This document shows positions 47,129-56,526 of a DNA stretch of 64,000 bases, one piece after another. The position numbers were made by a program, and so were the translations under genes. The notes below the pieces were generated by a model, which saw only the letters and a program-made list of their open reading frames with translations, did no database searches and was not told the DNA's origin. The first letter of the stretch is position 1. Each line of letters opens with the position of its first letter. The DNA is from Rheinheimera lutimaris (GTDB lineage Bacteria > Pseudomonadota > Gammaproteobacteria > Enterobacterales > Alteromonadaceae): contig NZ_JABSOD010000001.1 in the NCBI RefSeq assembly GCF_013283795.1, positions 4,009 to 68,008 on the forward strand, written 5' to 3'.

Positions 47129-47293
47129 ATTAACTCCGCAGGTTTAACTAAGGCGCAAATTATCTAATACCTGACTGTTTTATTCAAGTATTAGGCGCCG
47201 TTGTCGCCCAATAGTTGTTACTTATTACAATTAAGCTGATTAGTCAGCAACTTATGTTAAACTCTTAGTTACTTAACACAGGTACTATGGCTT

Positions 47294-49003
47294 ATGCAGC
47301 GCTGGAAGATCTGGCTACCGTCTTTGCAACGCCGTTTGGCGCTGCCACAAACGTCATTGCAGTTATGCATTTTAGGTATGCTTGGTGGCCTTGCCGCGGC
47401 AATTCTAATCATCTTATTCCGCCTCGCTATCGTTGGTATCCAAAGTATTTTCTTGGTTCGCAGCGACGATTTCTCTACTGTTAGCGCCGATATTCGCTGG
47501 ATGTTACCACTGGGCGGCGCCATGTTAATCGGCTTTATTGCCTGGATCACCGGCTATAAACACTACCGGCTGGGCATCCCTTTTGTTATCCACCGCATTA
47601 AGCTGAAGTACGGCATGATGCCCACCCGCAACACCATTAACCAATTTTTTGGCGGCATTCTGGCGCTGGCCAGTGGTTTTTCTGTTGGCCGTGAAGGCCC
47701 TTCAGTGCATTTAGGCGCTTATGGCGCCAGCACCCTGGGTAAGTATCTGAAACTGCCCTATAACAGCATCCGTATTCTGGCAGGTTGTGGCATTGCAGCC
47801 GGCATTTCGGCGTCATTTAATACGCCGTTAGCAGCTGTTATTTTTGTAATGGAAGTGGTGCTGCGGGAGTACCGTGTACATGTGTTTATTCCTATTATGC
47901 TGTCATCTGTCGTCGGCGCTTTGGTAACACAAAGCGTGTTTGGCAGCGATAAAGAGCTGGCATTGCTGAATATTGTTAGCATCAGTGGCTGGCATCTGCC
48001 TTATCTGGTGCTGTGTGGCATAGTGTTTGGCGCCATTGCTTTTGTGTTCAACAAAAATATGATGCGCTTAATTACCTTGTTTAAAAACTGGCCCCTGCTA
48101 TTACGCTTAAGCCTGGCCGGGGTTGTTACTGCAGCTGTCGGTTATCTGATTCCGCATGCGATGGGCGCTGAAACCGGCGCTATTTTTTACGCCGTGAATG
48201 CACCAAACGATGTAGCCCTGCTGTTAACGATTTTTATCGGCAAAATGTTACTGACATTGTTCGCGCTGGGGTTAGGAGTGCCCGGCGGGGTGATAGGCCC
48301 GGTATTTGGTATTGGTATAGTACTGGGTACTTTAATGGCCATAATACCATCGGCCATTATCGGCGATAACAGCATTGCCGGCACTTACGCTGTGTTAGGC
48401 ATGGCCGGATTAATGGCGGCAACCATGCATGCGCCGCTGGCCGCGCTGGTGGCAGTGATGGAGCTGGCGCATAACCCCGGTATTATTGTGCCGGCTATGT
48501 TGGTGATCACCACCGCCTATATTACCGGTGTGCAGTTTTTTAATAATAAATCTATTTTCCTGCTGCAACTCGACTTTCTGCAAATGCCGTACAAGCTGTC
48601 ACCTGCTGATGATGTACTGCAAAAGGTAGGCGTGCTGGCCTTGCTGGATAATCAATATCAGCTGCTGGACAATCCGGACGAGCAGCAAGTGCTGCAGGCA
48701 CTGGATAAACTGGAGCCGCCGCAACAACTGCTGATACAGCGTCACAACAATGACGGTAGCAGCGAATATTTGCTGACAAATTACGACGTACAACTGTCGA
48801 TGACCGGCGCCAGCGCAGTACAATATCTGCCGCTGCAAGGGCTTACGCATCAGGCCACCATGGCAGAAGTATTCGCCATTTTGGAAGATAAACGCGAAGG
48901 TGCAGTGTATATTTACCGCGAGGAAGAGCCGGTGCAGCTGATTGGCATTATCCGCTGGGACCAGGTACGGAGTTTATTAGTGAAACAGAACAACTTATTA
49001 TGA
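47294..49003 (+). CDS. clcA: ClC-type chloride/proton antiporter with C-terminal regulatory region
   Basis: The 569-residue membrane protein is a ClC exchanger. It has the selectivity-filter motif GREGPSVHLGA with the gating glutamate and a GGVIGPVFGIG segment, with about ten helix-pair regions. Residues from about 440 onward form a cytoplasmic CBS-like domain (AVYIYREEEPVQLIGIIRWD). ClcA helps survival in acid in E. coli by exchanging chloride for protons. Its stop overlaps the next gene, hemJ, by 4 bp. Neighbour erpA matches E. coli order. Confidence 0.92.
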   Translation: MQRWKIWLPSLQRRLALPQTSLQLCILGMLGGLAAAILIILFRLAIVGIQSIFLVRSDDFSTVSADIRWMLPLGGAMLIGFIAWITGYKHYRLGIPFVIHRIKLKYGMMPTRNTINQFFGGILALASGFSVGREGPSVHLGAYGASTLGKYLKLPYNSIRILAGCGIAAGISASFNTPLAAVIFVMEVVLREYRVHVFIPIMLSSVVGALVTQSVFGSDKELALLNIVSISGWHLPYLVLCGIVFGAIAFVFNKNMMRLITLFKNWPLLLRLSLAGVVTAAVGYLIPHAMGAETGAIFYAVNAPNDVALLLTIFIGKMLLTLFALGLGVPGGVIGPVFGIGIVLGTLMAIIPSAIIGDNSIAGTYAVLGMAGLMAATMHAPLAALVAVMELAHNPGIIVPAMLVITTAYITGVQFFNNKSIFLLQLDFLQMPYKLSPADDVLQKVGVLALLDNQYQLLDNPDEQQVLQALDKLEPPQQLLIQRHNNDGSSEYLLTNYDVQLSMTGASAVQYLPLQGLTHQATMAEVFAILEDKREGAVYIYREEEPVQLIGIIRWDQVRSLLVKQNNLL

Positions 49004-49431
49004 CAAGCATTCTTGTATATAAAGCCTTACATGTGTTTTTTATGGTGGCATGGTTTGCCGGAATTTTTTATCTGCCACGTTTATTTGTCTACCATGCCGC
49101 CACCCAAAGCGCAGACTGTGATGCCGAATTTAAAGTGATGGAACGTCGACTGCTGTACTTTGTTACGCCCTTTGCAGTGTTAACATTGCTATTCGGAGTA
49201 TTGCTGATTTACAGCTATGGCCTGGCTTGGTTCCGTGTCAGTAGCTGGCTGCATTATAAGTTAGTGTTAGTCACAGCCCTGTTTGTTTACCACGGCTACT
49301 GCTTTAAATTGTTAGCCGACTTTAAATATAACCGTAACCGGCGCAGCCCGCGGTTTTATCGCATTTTTAACGAAGTGCCTGTGCTGGTTTTGCTCAGCAT
49401 TATCTTGCTGGCATATTTGAAACCGATATAG
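49000..49431 (+). CDS. hemJ: HemJ-family protoporphyrinogen oxidase
   Basis: The 143-residue membrane protein belongs to the HemJ (UPF0093) family, which converts protoporphyrinogen IX to protoporphyrin IX late in heme synthesis. It has four helices, the N-terminal KALHVFFMVAWFAGIFYLPR with the conserved His11, and SWLHYKLVLV. The start codon overlaps the clcA end (ATGA). hemL, an early gene of the same pathway, lies 1.2 kb downstream. The assignment rests on family resemblance. Confidence 0.85.
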   Translation: MTSILVYKALHVFFMVAWFAGIFYLPRLFVYHAATQSADCDAEFKVMERRLLYFVTPFAVLTLLFGVLLIYSYGLAWFRVSSWLHYKLVLVTALFVYHGYCFKLLADFKYNRNRRSPRFYRIFNEVPVLVLLSIILLAYLKPI

Positions 49432-49539
49432 CTGCTTATTCGCTTTTGCCGATGTGTTTCGCGTATAATGACGCCGTCTAATTGCCGGCGCCGGGCCAGT
49501 TCCGGCCCGGGTTAATCCTCAGCGAAAAGAGCACTGACT

Positions 49540-50553
49540 ATGAGCTTTAAAGGCGAACACATCCTCTCGGTAAGCCAGTTTGATCGCGACACCATTCAAC
49601 ATGTTTTCGATATTGCCCGCAATATGCACCCCTACGCCAGCCGGCAAAAACGTACTAAGGTGCTCGAAGGCGCTATTTTAGGTAACCTGTTTTTTGAGCC
49701 CAGCACCCGCACCCGCGTCAGCTTTGGTTGTGCGTTTAATTTACTGGGCGGTGAAGTACGCGAAACCACCGGCATGGAATCGTCGGCGCTGTCTAAGGGC
49801 GAATCACTGTTTGATACTGCCCGGGTGATCAGCAGCTACAGCGATGTTATTGCCATGCGCCATCCGCAGGCCGGCTCAGTAGCGGAATTTGCCGAAGGCA
49901 GCCGCGTGCCGGTATTAAATGGCGGCGATGGCGCCAACGAGCACCCGACGCAAGCCTTGCTGGACTTGTTTACCATACAGCGCGAATTGGCCGCGTCCGG
50001 CCAGAGCATCGATGGTATGCATATCGCCATGGTAGGTGACTTAAAGTTTGGTCGTACTGTGCATTCGTTATCCAAGCTATTAAAACTATACAAAAATCTG
50101 CGTTTTACCCTGATTGCACCCAAAGAGCTGGCGATGCCGGACGAGATTGTCAGTGCAATAGAAGATGCCGGCCATCAGGTCACTATTACCGATGTACTGG
50201 AAGGCAATCTTAATGCCGATATTGTCTACCAAACCAGAATTCAGGAAGAGCGCTTTCCATCGAAAGCCGAGGCCAATTTATACCGCGGCAAGTTTCGCTT
50301 AAATCAGGAAATCTATACCCGTTACTGTAAATCCAATACCGTGATTATGCACCCGTTGCCGCGTGATTCACGGGTTGAAGCTAACGAGCTGGATAACGAT
50401 TTAAACCTGAACCCTAATTTAGCCATTTTCCGCCAGGCCGATAACGGCATTCTGGTACGTATGGCGCTGTTTGCGCTGACTCTGGGGGTCGAAAACATTA
50501 TTACCAACTACGAATGCGCTGTGCCCTGGTACAGCAATAAGCACAGTGGTTAA
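49540..50553 (+). CDS. pyrB: Aspartate carbamoyltransferase catalytic chain
   Basis: PyrB joins carbamoyl phosphate and aspartate, the first committed step of pyrimidine synthesis. The 337-residue protein has the carbamoyl-phosphate motif FFEPSTRTRVSFG and the HPLPRDSRVEA loop. It is longer than E. coli PyrB (311) and matches the long form I associate with Shewanella-like bacteria. No pyrI follows; hemL starts 43 bp later. In the 108-bp upstream gap a CCGGGCC/GGCCCGG hairpin (49491-49510) and TATAAT (49464-49469) are seen; a matching -35 box is not. Confidence 0.94.
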   Translation: MSFKGEHILSVSQFDRDTIQHVFDIARNMHPYASRQKRTKVLEGAILGNLFFEPSTRTRVSFGCAFNLLGGEVRETTGMESSALSKGESLFDTARVISSYSDVIAMRHPQAGSVAEFAEGSRVPVLNGGDGANEHPTQALLDLFTIQRELAASGQSIDGMHIAMVGDLKFGRTVHSLSKLLKLYKNLRFTLIAPKELAMPDEIVSAIEDAGHQVTITDVLEGNLNADIVYQTRIQEERFPSKAEANLYRGKFRLNQEIYTRYCKSNTVIMHPLPRDSRVEANELDNDLNLNPNLAIFRQADNGILVRMALFALTLGVENIITNYECAVPWYSNKHSG

Positions 50554-50596
50554 TGCGGCTCGCAGCCGTTTCTTCTTACTTATCGGAAACTGATTT

Positions 50597-51877
50597 ATGT
50601 CTTTATCTGCAGAATTATTTCAACGTGCCCAGCACACCATTCCCGGCGGTGTAAATTCGCCGGTGCGGGCATTTAAAAGCGTCGGTGGTATCCCGGTGTT
50701 TATTGACCGCGCCGACGGCGCCTATTTGTTTGACGTTGATGGCAAACGTTATATCGATTATATCGGCTCCTGGGGCCCAATGTTGCTTGGCCACAATCAC
50801 CCGGCCATCCGCAATGCCGTAATAGAGGCAGCGGCTAAAGGTCTAAGCTTCGGCGCACCTTGCCCGGCTGAAGTTACAATGGCCGAATTGGTAAGCAAGT
50901 TAGTGCCGAGCATGGAGATGGTGCGCATGGTCAGCTCAGGCACCGAAGCCACCATGAGCGCTATTCGTCTGGCGCGCGGCTATACCGGACGCAATACCAT
51001 TGTTAAGTTTGAAGGCTGCTACCATGGCCATGCCGACTCTTTGCTGGTAAAAGCCGGCTCCGGCGCGTTAACGCTGGGTGTGCCAAACTCGCCCGGCGTA
51101 CCTGCCGACTTTGCCAAATACACCCTAACCAGCGAATTTAATAACCTGCCACAGTTAGAGCAGCTGTTTGCACAACATGGCGACGATATCGCCTGTATTA
51201 TTGTTGAGCCCGTAGCCGGCAATATGAACTGTATCCCGCCTGCAGAAGGCTTTTTACAAGGCTTACGCCAACTGTGTGATCAATACGGCGCAGTGCTGAT
51301 TTTCGATGAAGTCATGACCGGCTTTCGGGTTGCGCTGGGTGGCGCACAGGCGGTTTATAACGTTAAGCCGGATTTAACCACCTTAGGTAAAATCATCGGT
51401 GGCGGTATGCCGGTAGGCGCCTTTGGCGGCAAACGTGAAATTATGCAGCATATTGCCCCGCTGGGGCCGGTATATCAGGCCGGTACCTTGTCGGGTAACC
51501 CTATTGCTATGGCAGCCGGTTTAGCGGCATTAACAGAAATCAGTAAACCCGGCGTTTACCAGGCACTTACTGAAAAAACAACGTTTCTCATCAGCAATTT
51601 AAAAGCGGTTGCCGATAAACACGGTGTGCCACTGGCTACTAACCAGGTAGGCGGTATGTTTGGTTTCTTCTTTACCGGCGAAGCCACAGTGACAAACTTT
51701 GCTCAGGCCACACAATGCAACGTCGACGCTTTTAAGCGCTTTTTCCATCTGATGTTACAGCAAGGTATTTATCTGGCACCATCTGCGTATGAGGCCGGCT
51801 TCCTGTCACTGGCTCACACCAACGATGACCTGGCGCAAACTATCGCCGCGGCAGAGCTGAGCTTTAAACAGCTCTAA
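50597..51877 (+). CDS. hemL: Glutamate-1-semialdehyde 2,1-aminomutase
   Basis: HemL makes 5-aminolevulinate from glutamate-1-semialdehyde with PLP, an early step of the C5 heme pathway. The 426-residue protein has [25 protein letters not shown] and the PLP lysine in [17 protein letters not shown] (near 265). It follows pyrB by 43 bp. Its TAA stop overlaps the TAG stop of the converging regulator gene (shared CTAA at 51874-51877), so no terminator separates them. Confidence 0.97.
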   Translation: MSLSAELFQRAQHTIPGGVNSPVRAFKSVGGIPVFIDRADGAYLFDVDGKRYIDYIGSWGPMLLGHNHPAIRNAVIEAAAKGLSFGAPCPAEVTMAELVSKLVPSMEMVRMVSSGTEATMSAIRLARGYTGRNTIVKFEGCYHGHADSLLVKAGSGALTLGVPNSPGVPADFAKYTLTSEFNNLPQLEQLFAQHGDDIACIIVEPVAGNMNCIPPAEGFLQGLRQLCDQYGAVLIFDEVMTGFRVALGGAQAVYNVKPDLTTLGKIIGGGMPVGAFGGKREIMQHIAPLGPVYQAGTLSGNPIAMAAGLAALTEISKPGVYQALTEKTTFLISNLKAVADKHGVPLATNQVGGMFGFFFTGEATVTNFAQATQCNVDAFKRFFHLMLQQGIYLAPSAYEAGFLSLAHTNDDLAQTIAAAELSFKQL

Positions 51878-53955
51878 CGGCGATTTTGCAACCAGACAAT
51901 ATCGGTATCGTACGGCCGTTGCCGTACGATATAACCCGGCCCGCTACCATTACTGTATATAGCCGCCGGCACTTCCTGCCCTGTATTTAACAACGGCGAG
52001 GTTTGCTGCGATAACCAGTCAAAGCGGTAAATGGTATTGTTATCACCCAGCCAATAGATACCGCTGCTATCACTAAACCATTGCTCAGCATCTGTGCTAC
52101 GCCAATCAATATACACCGGTAAAGCATGCAACCGGTGGTCCGCTGTCATTAACGCTAATGCTGTTGAGTCAGCAAACTGCAGCACCAGTGCTTGCTGCGG
52201 TCCGCAACGCACATCCGTTACGTTATCGGCCAGCGCTGCACTGTGGTTTTCGGCCATTAACTGCCAGCCGCTGTCTGTCAGGGTGGTCCAGTACAACACA
52301 TTATTGCAGCTGGCATAACGCCCTATCGCGGTGTCCGGCATAGGCAGATAAGGTATTAACTGGCCGGAATCGAGCTCAATGCGGTACAGTTCCGTATTAA
52401 GCAGCACTAATAACTGCTGCTGATGCCAAAACAATTGTTGTATGTGCTGCCATTCCGTCAGCCGGGTAAGTTGCCGGCTGTCGCGTCCCTCAGTTAACCA
52501 AACCTGGCCGTGTCCTGCCCGCTCAGACACATAAGCTGCCTGACCACTCTCACTTAAAGCCGGCAAACGCTCATTACGGTTACTCATATGCCAGGGCAAC
52601 AGCCGGCTACGGCTGCTGTCTGCGTTATCAGTTATGTGCAAAATATCTGTGGTGTAATCCAAAAACTGGGTCGCCAATACCTGACCGGGGTAGCGCGACG
52701 CCTGTGTAAGATCGCGTGTTAGCCGGCCTAAACTTTGCGTATTATGTGATTTCAGCTCAAAAATCAGCAGCTCTTGCTGCGCGGCAGACAGCAATAAATG
52801 CTTGCTATCCCACCAACTGAATTGCTTAACAACATAAGGGAAGCGCGCCAGCACGTCCATCCGGCCATCAGGTAGCTGTAATTGCAGCAAAGCAGAATGG
52901 TTCACGGTTTCTTTGGCCAGTAAATATAGCGTGTCGTCACGCAGCAACAGCTGTGATATATCGCGCCAATTACCGGGCAATGCTAACAACCGCTCTGCGG
53001 ATTGCCCCTGGCGGCCTTGCATCAATTGTAACTGTTGTGTTTGCGGGTCTCTGTCAAGCCACAATACACTATCGTGCCACAGCACTGCGCCCTGAGAAAC
53101 AACCTGCTGACAAGGCCACAGCGGCTCAGGCAGCCCAATAGCAGGCAGCAGCCGCTGACGGTAGAAATAGCAGTTGTTTGCGCTGCTGTCAGCCCGGAAC
53201 ACAATATGGTGTGCGTCCAGCCACAACGCTTGTGACAAGTTACGGTACTTTTGTGCTAAATGCTCTATGCGCAGATCAGTCAGATTCTGCACAATCCAAT
53301 TCAGCCTGTTGCTGTCTATCGGTTTATGTTGATACAACACATGAGAGCCGTCGGGATACAACACCGGCCAATATTCCTGACCGCTTAACGCACTGATGGG
53401 CGTAATGGTATCCGGCAGTTTTATCAGTGGCGCTGCGGTATAAGTTGCCAACACATACGCCAGGCTGGCACCACCGAGAATTAGTACCGCAGCCGTAACA
53501 GCAATAAAGCGCCAGGTTTTTCGTACTTTACCGGCAAAACTAACAGCACAGGCATCGGTAAGCTCAGGCACAACATCGGTGTTATCGGCAGCTAAGCTGA
53601 TATCCTGCAAAGTCGCCGGTACAATAGCTGCTAACCAGCGGTAGCCTTTTTTTGACGCTGTCTCAATATACACCGGTGCGCGCACATCATCGCCCAAAAC
53701 CTTGCGCAGTGCCCCCACAGCGCGCATTACTGCAGCATCTGTGCCTTCATCGGCCGGCCAGACTTTTTCAATCAGGGTATCTTTTGCCAGTAGAATATTG
53801 GGATGCTGCAAAAAATAATTCAGCAGGCTGTGCAGCCGGGGTTCCAGCCGGATCATGGATTCGGCCTGTGCAGCAGCATCAACCGGCCACAGCTGACCGT
53901 AGATCACCTGATAATACCAATCTCCAATTTGTACCACAGGGTCCAGATGTGACAT
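51874..53955 (-). CDS. Membrane winged-helix regulator with periplasmic beta-propeller
   Basis: The 693-residue protein has an N-terminal OmpR/ToxR-type winged helix (about 10-110: [42 protein letters not shown]). One membrane helix follows (150-171), then a large periplasmic region with TolB/WD40-like repeats. This layout (CadC/ToxR-type, no kinase needed) suggests it senses outside the cytoplasm and binds DNA directly. A paralogous gene lies upstream. TATAAT at 53994-53989 and a CCCGAC/GTCGGG hairpin (53965-53984) lie before ATG 53955. Target genes and signal are unknown. Confidence 0.88.
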   Translation of the reverse strand: MSHLDPVVQIGDWYYQVIYGQLWPVDAAAQAESMIRLEPRLHSLLNYFLQHPNILLAKDTLIEKVWPADEGTDAAVMRAVGALRKVLGDDVRAPVYIETASKKGYRWLAAIVPATLQDISLAADNTDVVPELTDACAVSFAGKVRKTWRFIAVTAAVLILGGASLAYVLATYTAAPLIKLPDTITPISALSGQEYWPVLYPDGSHVLYQHKPIDSNRLNWIVQNLTDLRIEHLAQKYRNLSQALWLDAHHIVFRADSSANNCYFYRQRLLPAIGLPEPLWPCQQVVSQGAVLWHDSVLWLDRDPQTQQLQLMQGRQGQSAERLLALPGNWRDISQLLLRDDTLYLLAKETVNHSALLQLQLPDGRMDVLARFPYVVKQFSWWDSKHLLLSAAQQELLIFELKSHNTQSLGRLTRDLTQASRYPGQVLATQFLDYTTDILHITDNADSSRSRLLPWHMSNRNERLPALSESGQAAYVSERAGHGQVWLTEGRDSRQLTRLTEWQHIQQLFWHQQQLLVLLNTELYRIELDSGQLIPYLPMPDTAIGRYASCNNVLYWTTLTDSGWQLMAENHSAALADNVTDVRCGPQQALVLQFADSTALALMTADHRLHALPVYIDWRSTDAEQWFSDSSGIYWLGDNNTIYRFDWLSQQTSPLLNTGQEVPAAIYSNGSGPGYIVRQRPYDTDIVWLQNRR

Positions 53956-54037
53956 TAAGGTCCGCCCGACAATTGACTGTCGGGTCGGATTATACCCTAA
54001 CTATAAGAAATGTTTAGTGTTGCCGAATTTACTAACA

Positions 54038-54265
54038 TCAGGCAACTTGTAACAAACTGTTCTCGTCAGCTTTTGAACTATTATCATTTTTGTCTACAAG
54101 AATGGTAACCGGCGAATAGTTATCAGGGTCAGTGCAAAGAGGAAACCAGCCACATGCATACAAATTATCCAAATTAAGCTGCTTTGTAGCATGATTATTC
54201 TCACCGGCACTGAAAGTCGTTACGCCAACGATAATAAATGCAGATACTAAAATTGATGCTTTCAT
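54038..54265 (-). CDS. Small secreted peptide of unknown function
   Basis: The 75-residue precursor has a likely signal peptide (about 1-20, MKASILVSAFIIVGVTTFSA) and a hydrophilic mature part. Two cysteines, C38 and C44 (ACGWFPLC), could form a disulfide. The ribosome-binding site AAGGGA is six bases before ATG. It lies between the two large winged-helix/beta-propeller regulators on the same strand. I know no family for it. It could be a peptide sensed by, or regulated by, its neighbours; this is only inference from position. Confidence 0.6.
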   Translation of the reverse strand: MKASILVSAFIIVGVTTFSAGENNHATKQLNLDNLYACGWFPLCTDPDNYSPVTILVDKNDNSSKADENSLLQVA

Positions 54266-54345
54266 GGTTATTCCCTTCGGTTAAGTGACGCTTTAACCAT
54301 AAAAAGGTATTACCAAGATAACTCGATGAATATTAGATAAATTTC

Positions 54346-56508
54346 TTACAAAGCGTCGATCCCCGGCTCTAACTCTTGAATATCAATGTCGCCAAATTCG
54401 TACTCAAGAATAAAAGCATAACGTTCATCAGCACTTATACTAAAACGGCCTAACTGCATTGTTGGTACAGCTACGTCACTCTGTCGTTTAACGAAATCAT
54501 AATATTTCAGCTGATATTCCATTTCAGAAGTCAGAGATGAGTAATATATGCCTTGTTTTCGAAGCTCGAGCTTCAACATAATTTGCTCATCCGGCAGCTT
54601 GATATCAAGCTCTTCCACAGAATCATCTGCATGACGCACAAAAAATTTCTTAGTATTGCTGTCTCGCCACAGAACATATTCAGCTTCACGGCATTCCAGG
54701 TAGAGCTCTTTCTCGGTACTGAATACCGTTGAAGATGCCAAATTATTCAGCGGTATAGCAACGACCTGCCACCGGCCCTGATTAGACTCCGCATAAAAAA
54801 TCTGCTCACCGTTTGCTGACCAGCTCGGTACTCCTACTACAGTGCCCTGCCCCCCTGCAACTTGCAGTGGCTCAGCTTCCTTCCTTATTAACCAGATTTC
54901 ATTGGTCAGCTGAACCAACAAATTAGTGCCATCAGGGGAAAACGATAAATTCCTGAAACGTTCATTTTTTTGGAAAAATGTAACCTGCTCTTGCCTACCA
55001 TCCTCATAAAACAGCCATACCTGAGGTAAGCCAGAGCGTCGTGACACCACTGCAGAAGGGCCGCCTGCTACAGGACTAGCCTCGATAAAAGACTCATTCC
55101 GGTTTGAACTGAAAACCGGTTGATTATAGTCACTTGAGTTATGAATGCGGTTCGCGACCTTCTTGATATTCATTTTCGAAAAACTACCCACTGAAGCCAC
55201 GATTTTGCCGGATTTAGTCACTTGAATCTCATTGGCATAGTTATCCGTGTACGCTAACAAACCGGAAGAGGAAGTATTAATATCTATCCTACCAATAGAA
55301 GTGGGGCCTGAGGGGTAAATGATTGCCGTATCATCGAGGTTCCAATCGACATTCCCCGGATAAGTATCCTGCACTTGTGTTAATAATTGTGTGGAACGAT
55401 TGGAAAGATTCATCAACCATATTTGCGCAGAACCTGCAGCATCGCGCAGAAACACTAACTTATCGCCGCGTCGGGAAAAGCGCGCAGAAAAATCACCGAA
55501 ACTACTGGAAGGAGGCACCGTAAGCTGCTCAGGCACTCTGCTGTCGAGCGCCAATAATTGCAGTACCATTTGTTTTTGCCCATCATCCATACTGGGATAT
55601 ACCAGATAGCGTCCATCCGGTGACCAGGTAATACGGCCAGACACCGTCCTTTTCCCGCATTCAACAAGTAAAGTATCTGACACAACTGATAAATCCTGCG
55701 GGGAAAACTCCAACAACCGAATATGACATCCTCCTCCGGAATACATCCGATGATAAGCTATCTTATTCTCAGCCGGGCTAAACACTGCACCAAAACTACT
55801 ATACGATGGGTCAGTCAACTGCACCCTTTTATGCTCATGCAAGTCTTGTAACTGCAGCACTGTTACATTTTCCGCCTCAGGTGAGGCGTGGCTGAATACC
55901 AAATAACGTTCATCTGGCGAAACATTATGATAAAACTCCAATCCATCCATCGCAGTTACAGGCTTATATCGCCACATCGGTATTGATGAAGTATTATCCT
56001 CCGATACCACTTCATCTGCCGGCCAGAACAACCAGCTTAATAACATCACCAGCAATGCCATAACTGAAGCACCAAACACTATTGATTGGCGATTTGTTTT
56101 TTTTATGTCCGTTGTTGCCGGGATTAACGGCTGGGCAATGTTATTCGGCTGAACCGGCGGCGATATAGCCGACACCGGCGCAATAAAGCGATAGCCGCGT
56201 TTGGGGATGGTTTCGATATAACGCGGTTCTCGGGTGTCATCACCCAGGGCTACACGTAATACGCGGATAACCCGGGTAACGCGGCCATCCGACACATCGC
56301 GAATGCCCCACACATCCAACAGCAGCTCGTCTTTGGTTACCAGCTTTCCTGCATGCACGATAAAGTAATTGGCCACCTTTTGTGACAAATTATCCAGGTC
56401 AGCTGTGGCAATAACTTTGCCGTCAGGGCCAAACTGCACCAGCTTGTCCTGCTCGGGTAAGTATTGCCATTCTCCAACCTGTAACGGGCTGTCGGGTTTT
56501 ATCGCCAT
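54346..56508 (-). CDS. Membrane winged-helix regulator with TolB-like beta-propeller
   Basis: The 720-residue protein shares the layout of its downstream paralogue. The winged helix (about 8-113) shows LVTKDELLLDVWG, RVTRVIRVLRVALGDD and YIETIPKRGYRFIAPV. A membrane helix (143-162) follows, then repeats such as ITWSPDGRYLVYPS, VDWNLDDTAIIYPSG and LSFSPDGTNLLVQL, typical of TolB/WD40 propellers. I take ATG 56508; TTG 56520 is also possible. It begins 6-18 bp after mrcB, so it may be read with that gene. The signal and regulon are unknown. Confidence 0.88.
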   Translation of the reverse strand: MAIKPDSPLQVGEWQYLPEQDKLVQFGPDGKVIATADLDNLSQKVANYFIVHAGKLVTKDELLLDVWGIRDVSDGRVTRVIRVLRVALGDDTREPRYIETIPKRGYRFIAPVSAISPPVQPNNIAQPLIPATTDIKKTNRQSIVFGASVMALLVMLLSWLFWPADEVVSEDNTSSIPMWRYKPVTAMDGLEFYHNVSPDERYLVFSHASPEAENVTVLQLQDLHEHKRVQLTDPSYSSFGAVFSPAENKIAYHRMYSGGGCHIRLLEFSPQDLSVVSDTLLVECGKRTVSGRITWSPDGRYLVYPSMDDGQKQMVLQLLALDSRVPEQLTVPPSSSFGDFSARFSRRGDKLVFLRDAAGSAQIWLMNLSNRSTQLLTQVQDTYPGNVDWNLDDTAIIYPSGPTSIGRIDINTSSSGLLAYTDNYANEIQVTKSGKIVASVGSFSKMNIKKVANRIHNSSDYNQPVFSSNRNESFIEASPVAGGPSAVVSRRSGLPQVWLFYEDGRQEQVTFFQKNERFRNLSFSPDGTNLLVQLTNEIWLIRKEAEPLQVAGGQGTVVGVPSWSANGEQIFYAESNQGRWQVVAIPLNNLASSTVFSTEKELYLECREAEYVLWRDSNTKKFFVRHADDSVEELDIKLPDEQIMLKLELRKQGIYYSSLTSEMEYQLKYYDFVKRQSDVAVPTMQLGRFSISADERYAFILEYEFGDIDIQELEPGIDAL

Positions 56509-56526
56509 AACGTCAGACAATCGCGG

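Noticed and set aside
49464-49469. TATAAT as the pyrB promoter
   Set aside because: A perfect -10 box, but the nearest -35-like TTGCCG is only 12 bp away, so the promoter cannot be supported.
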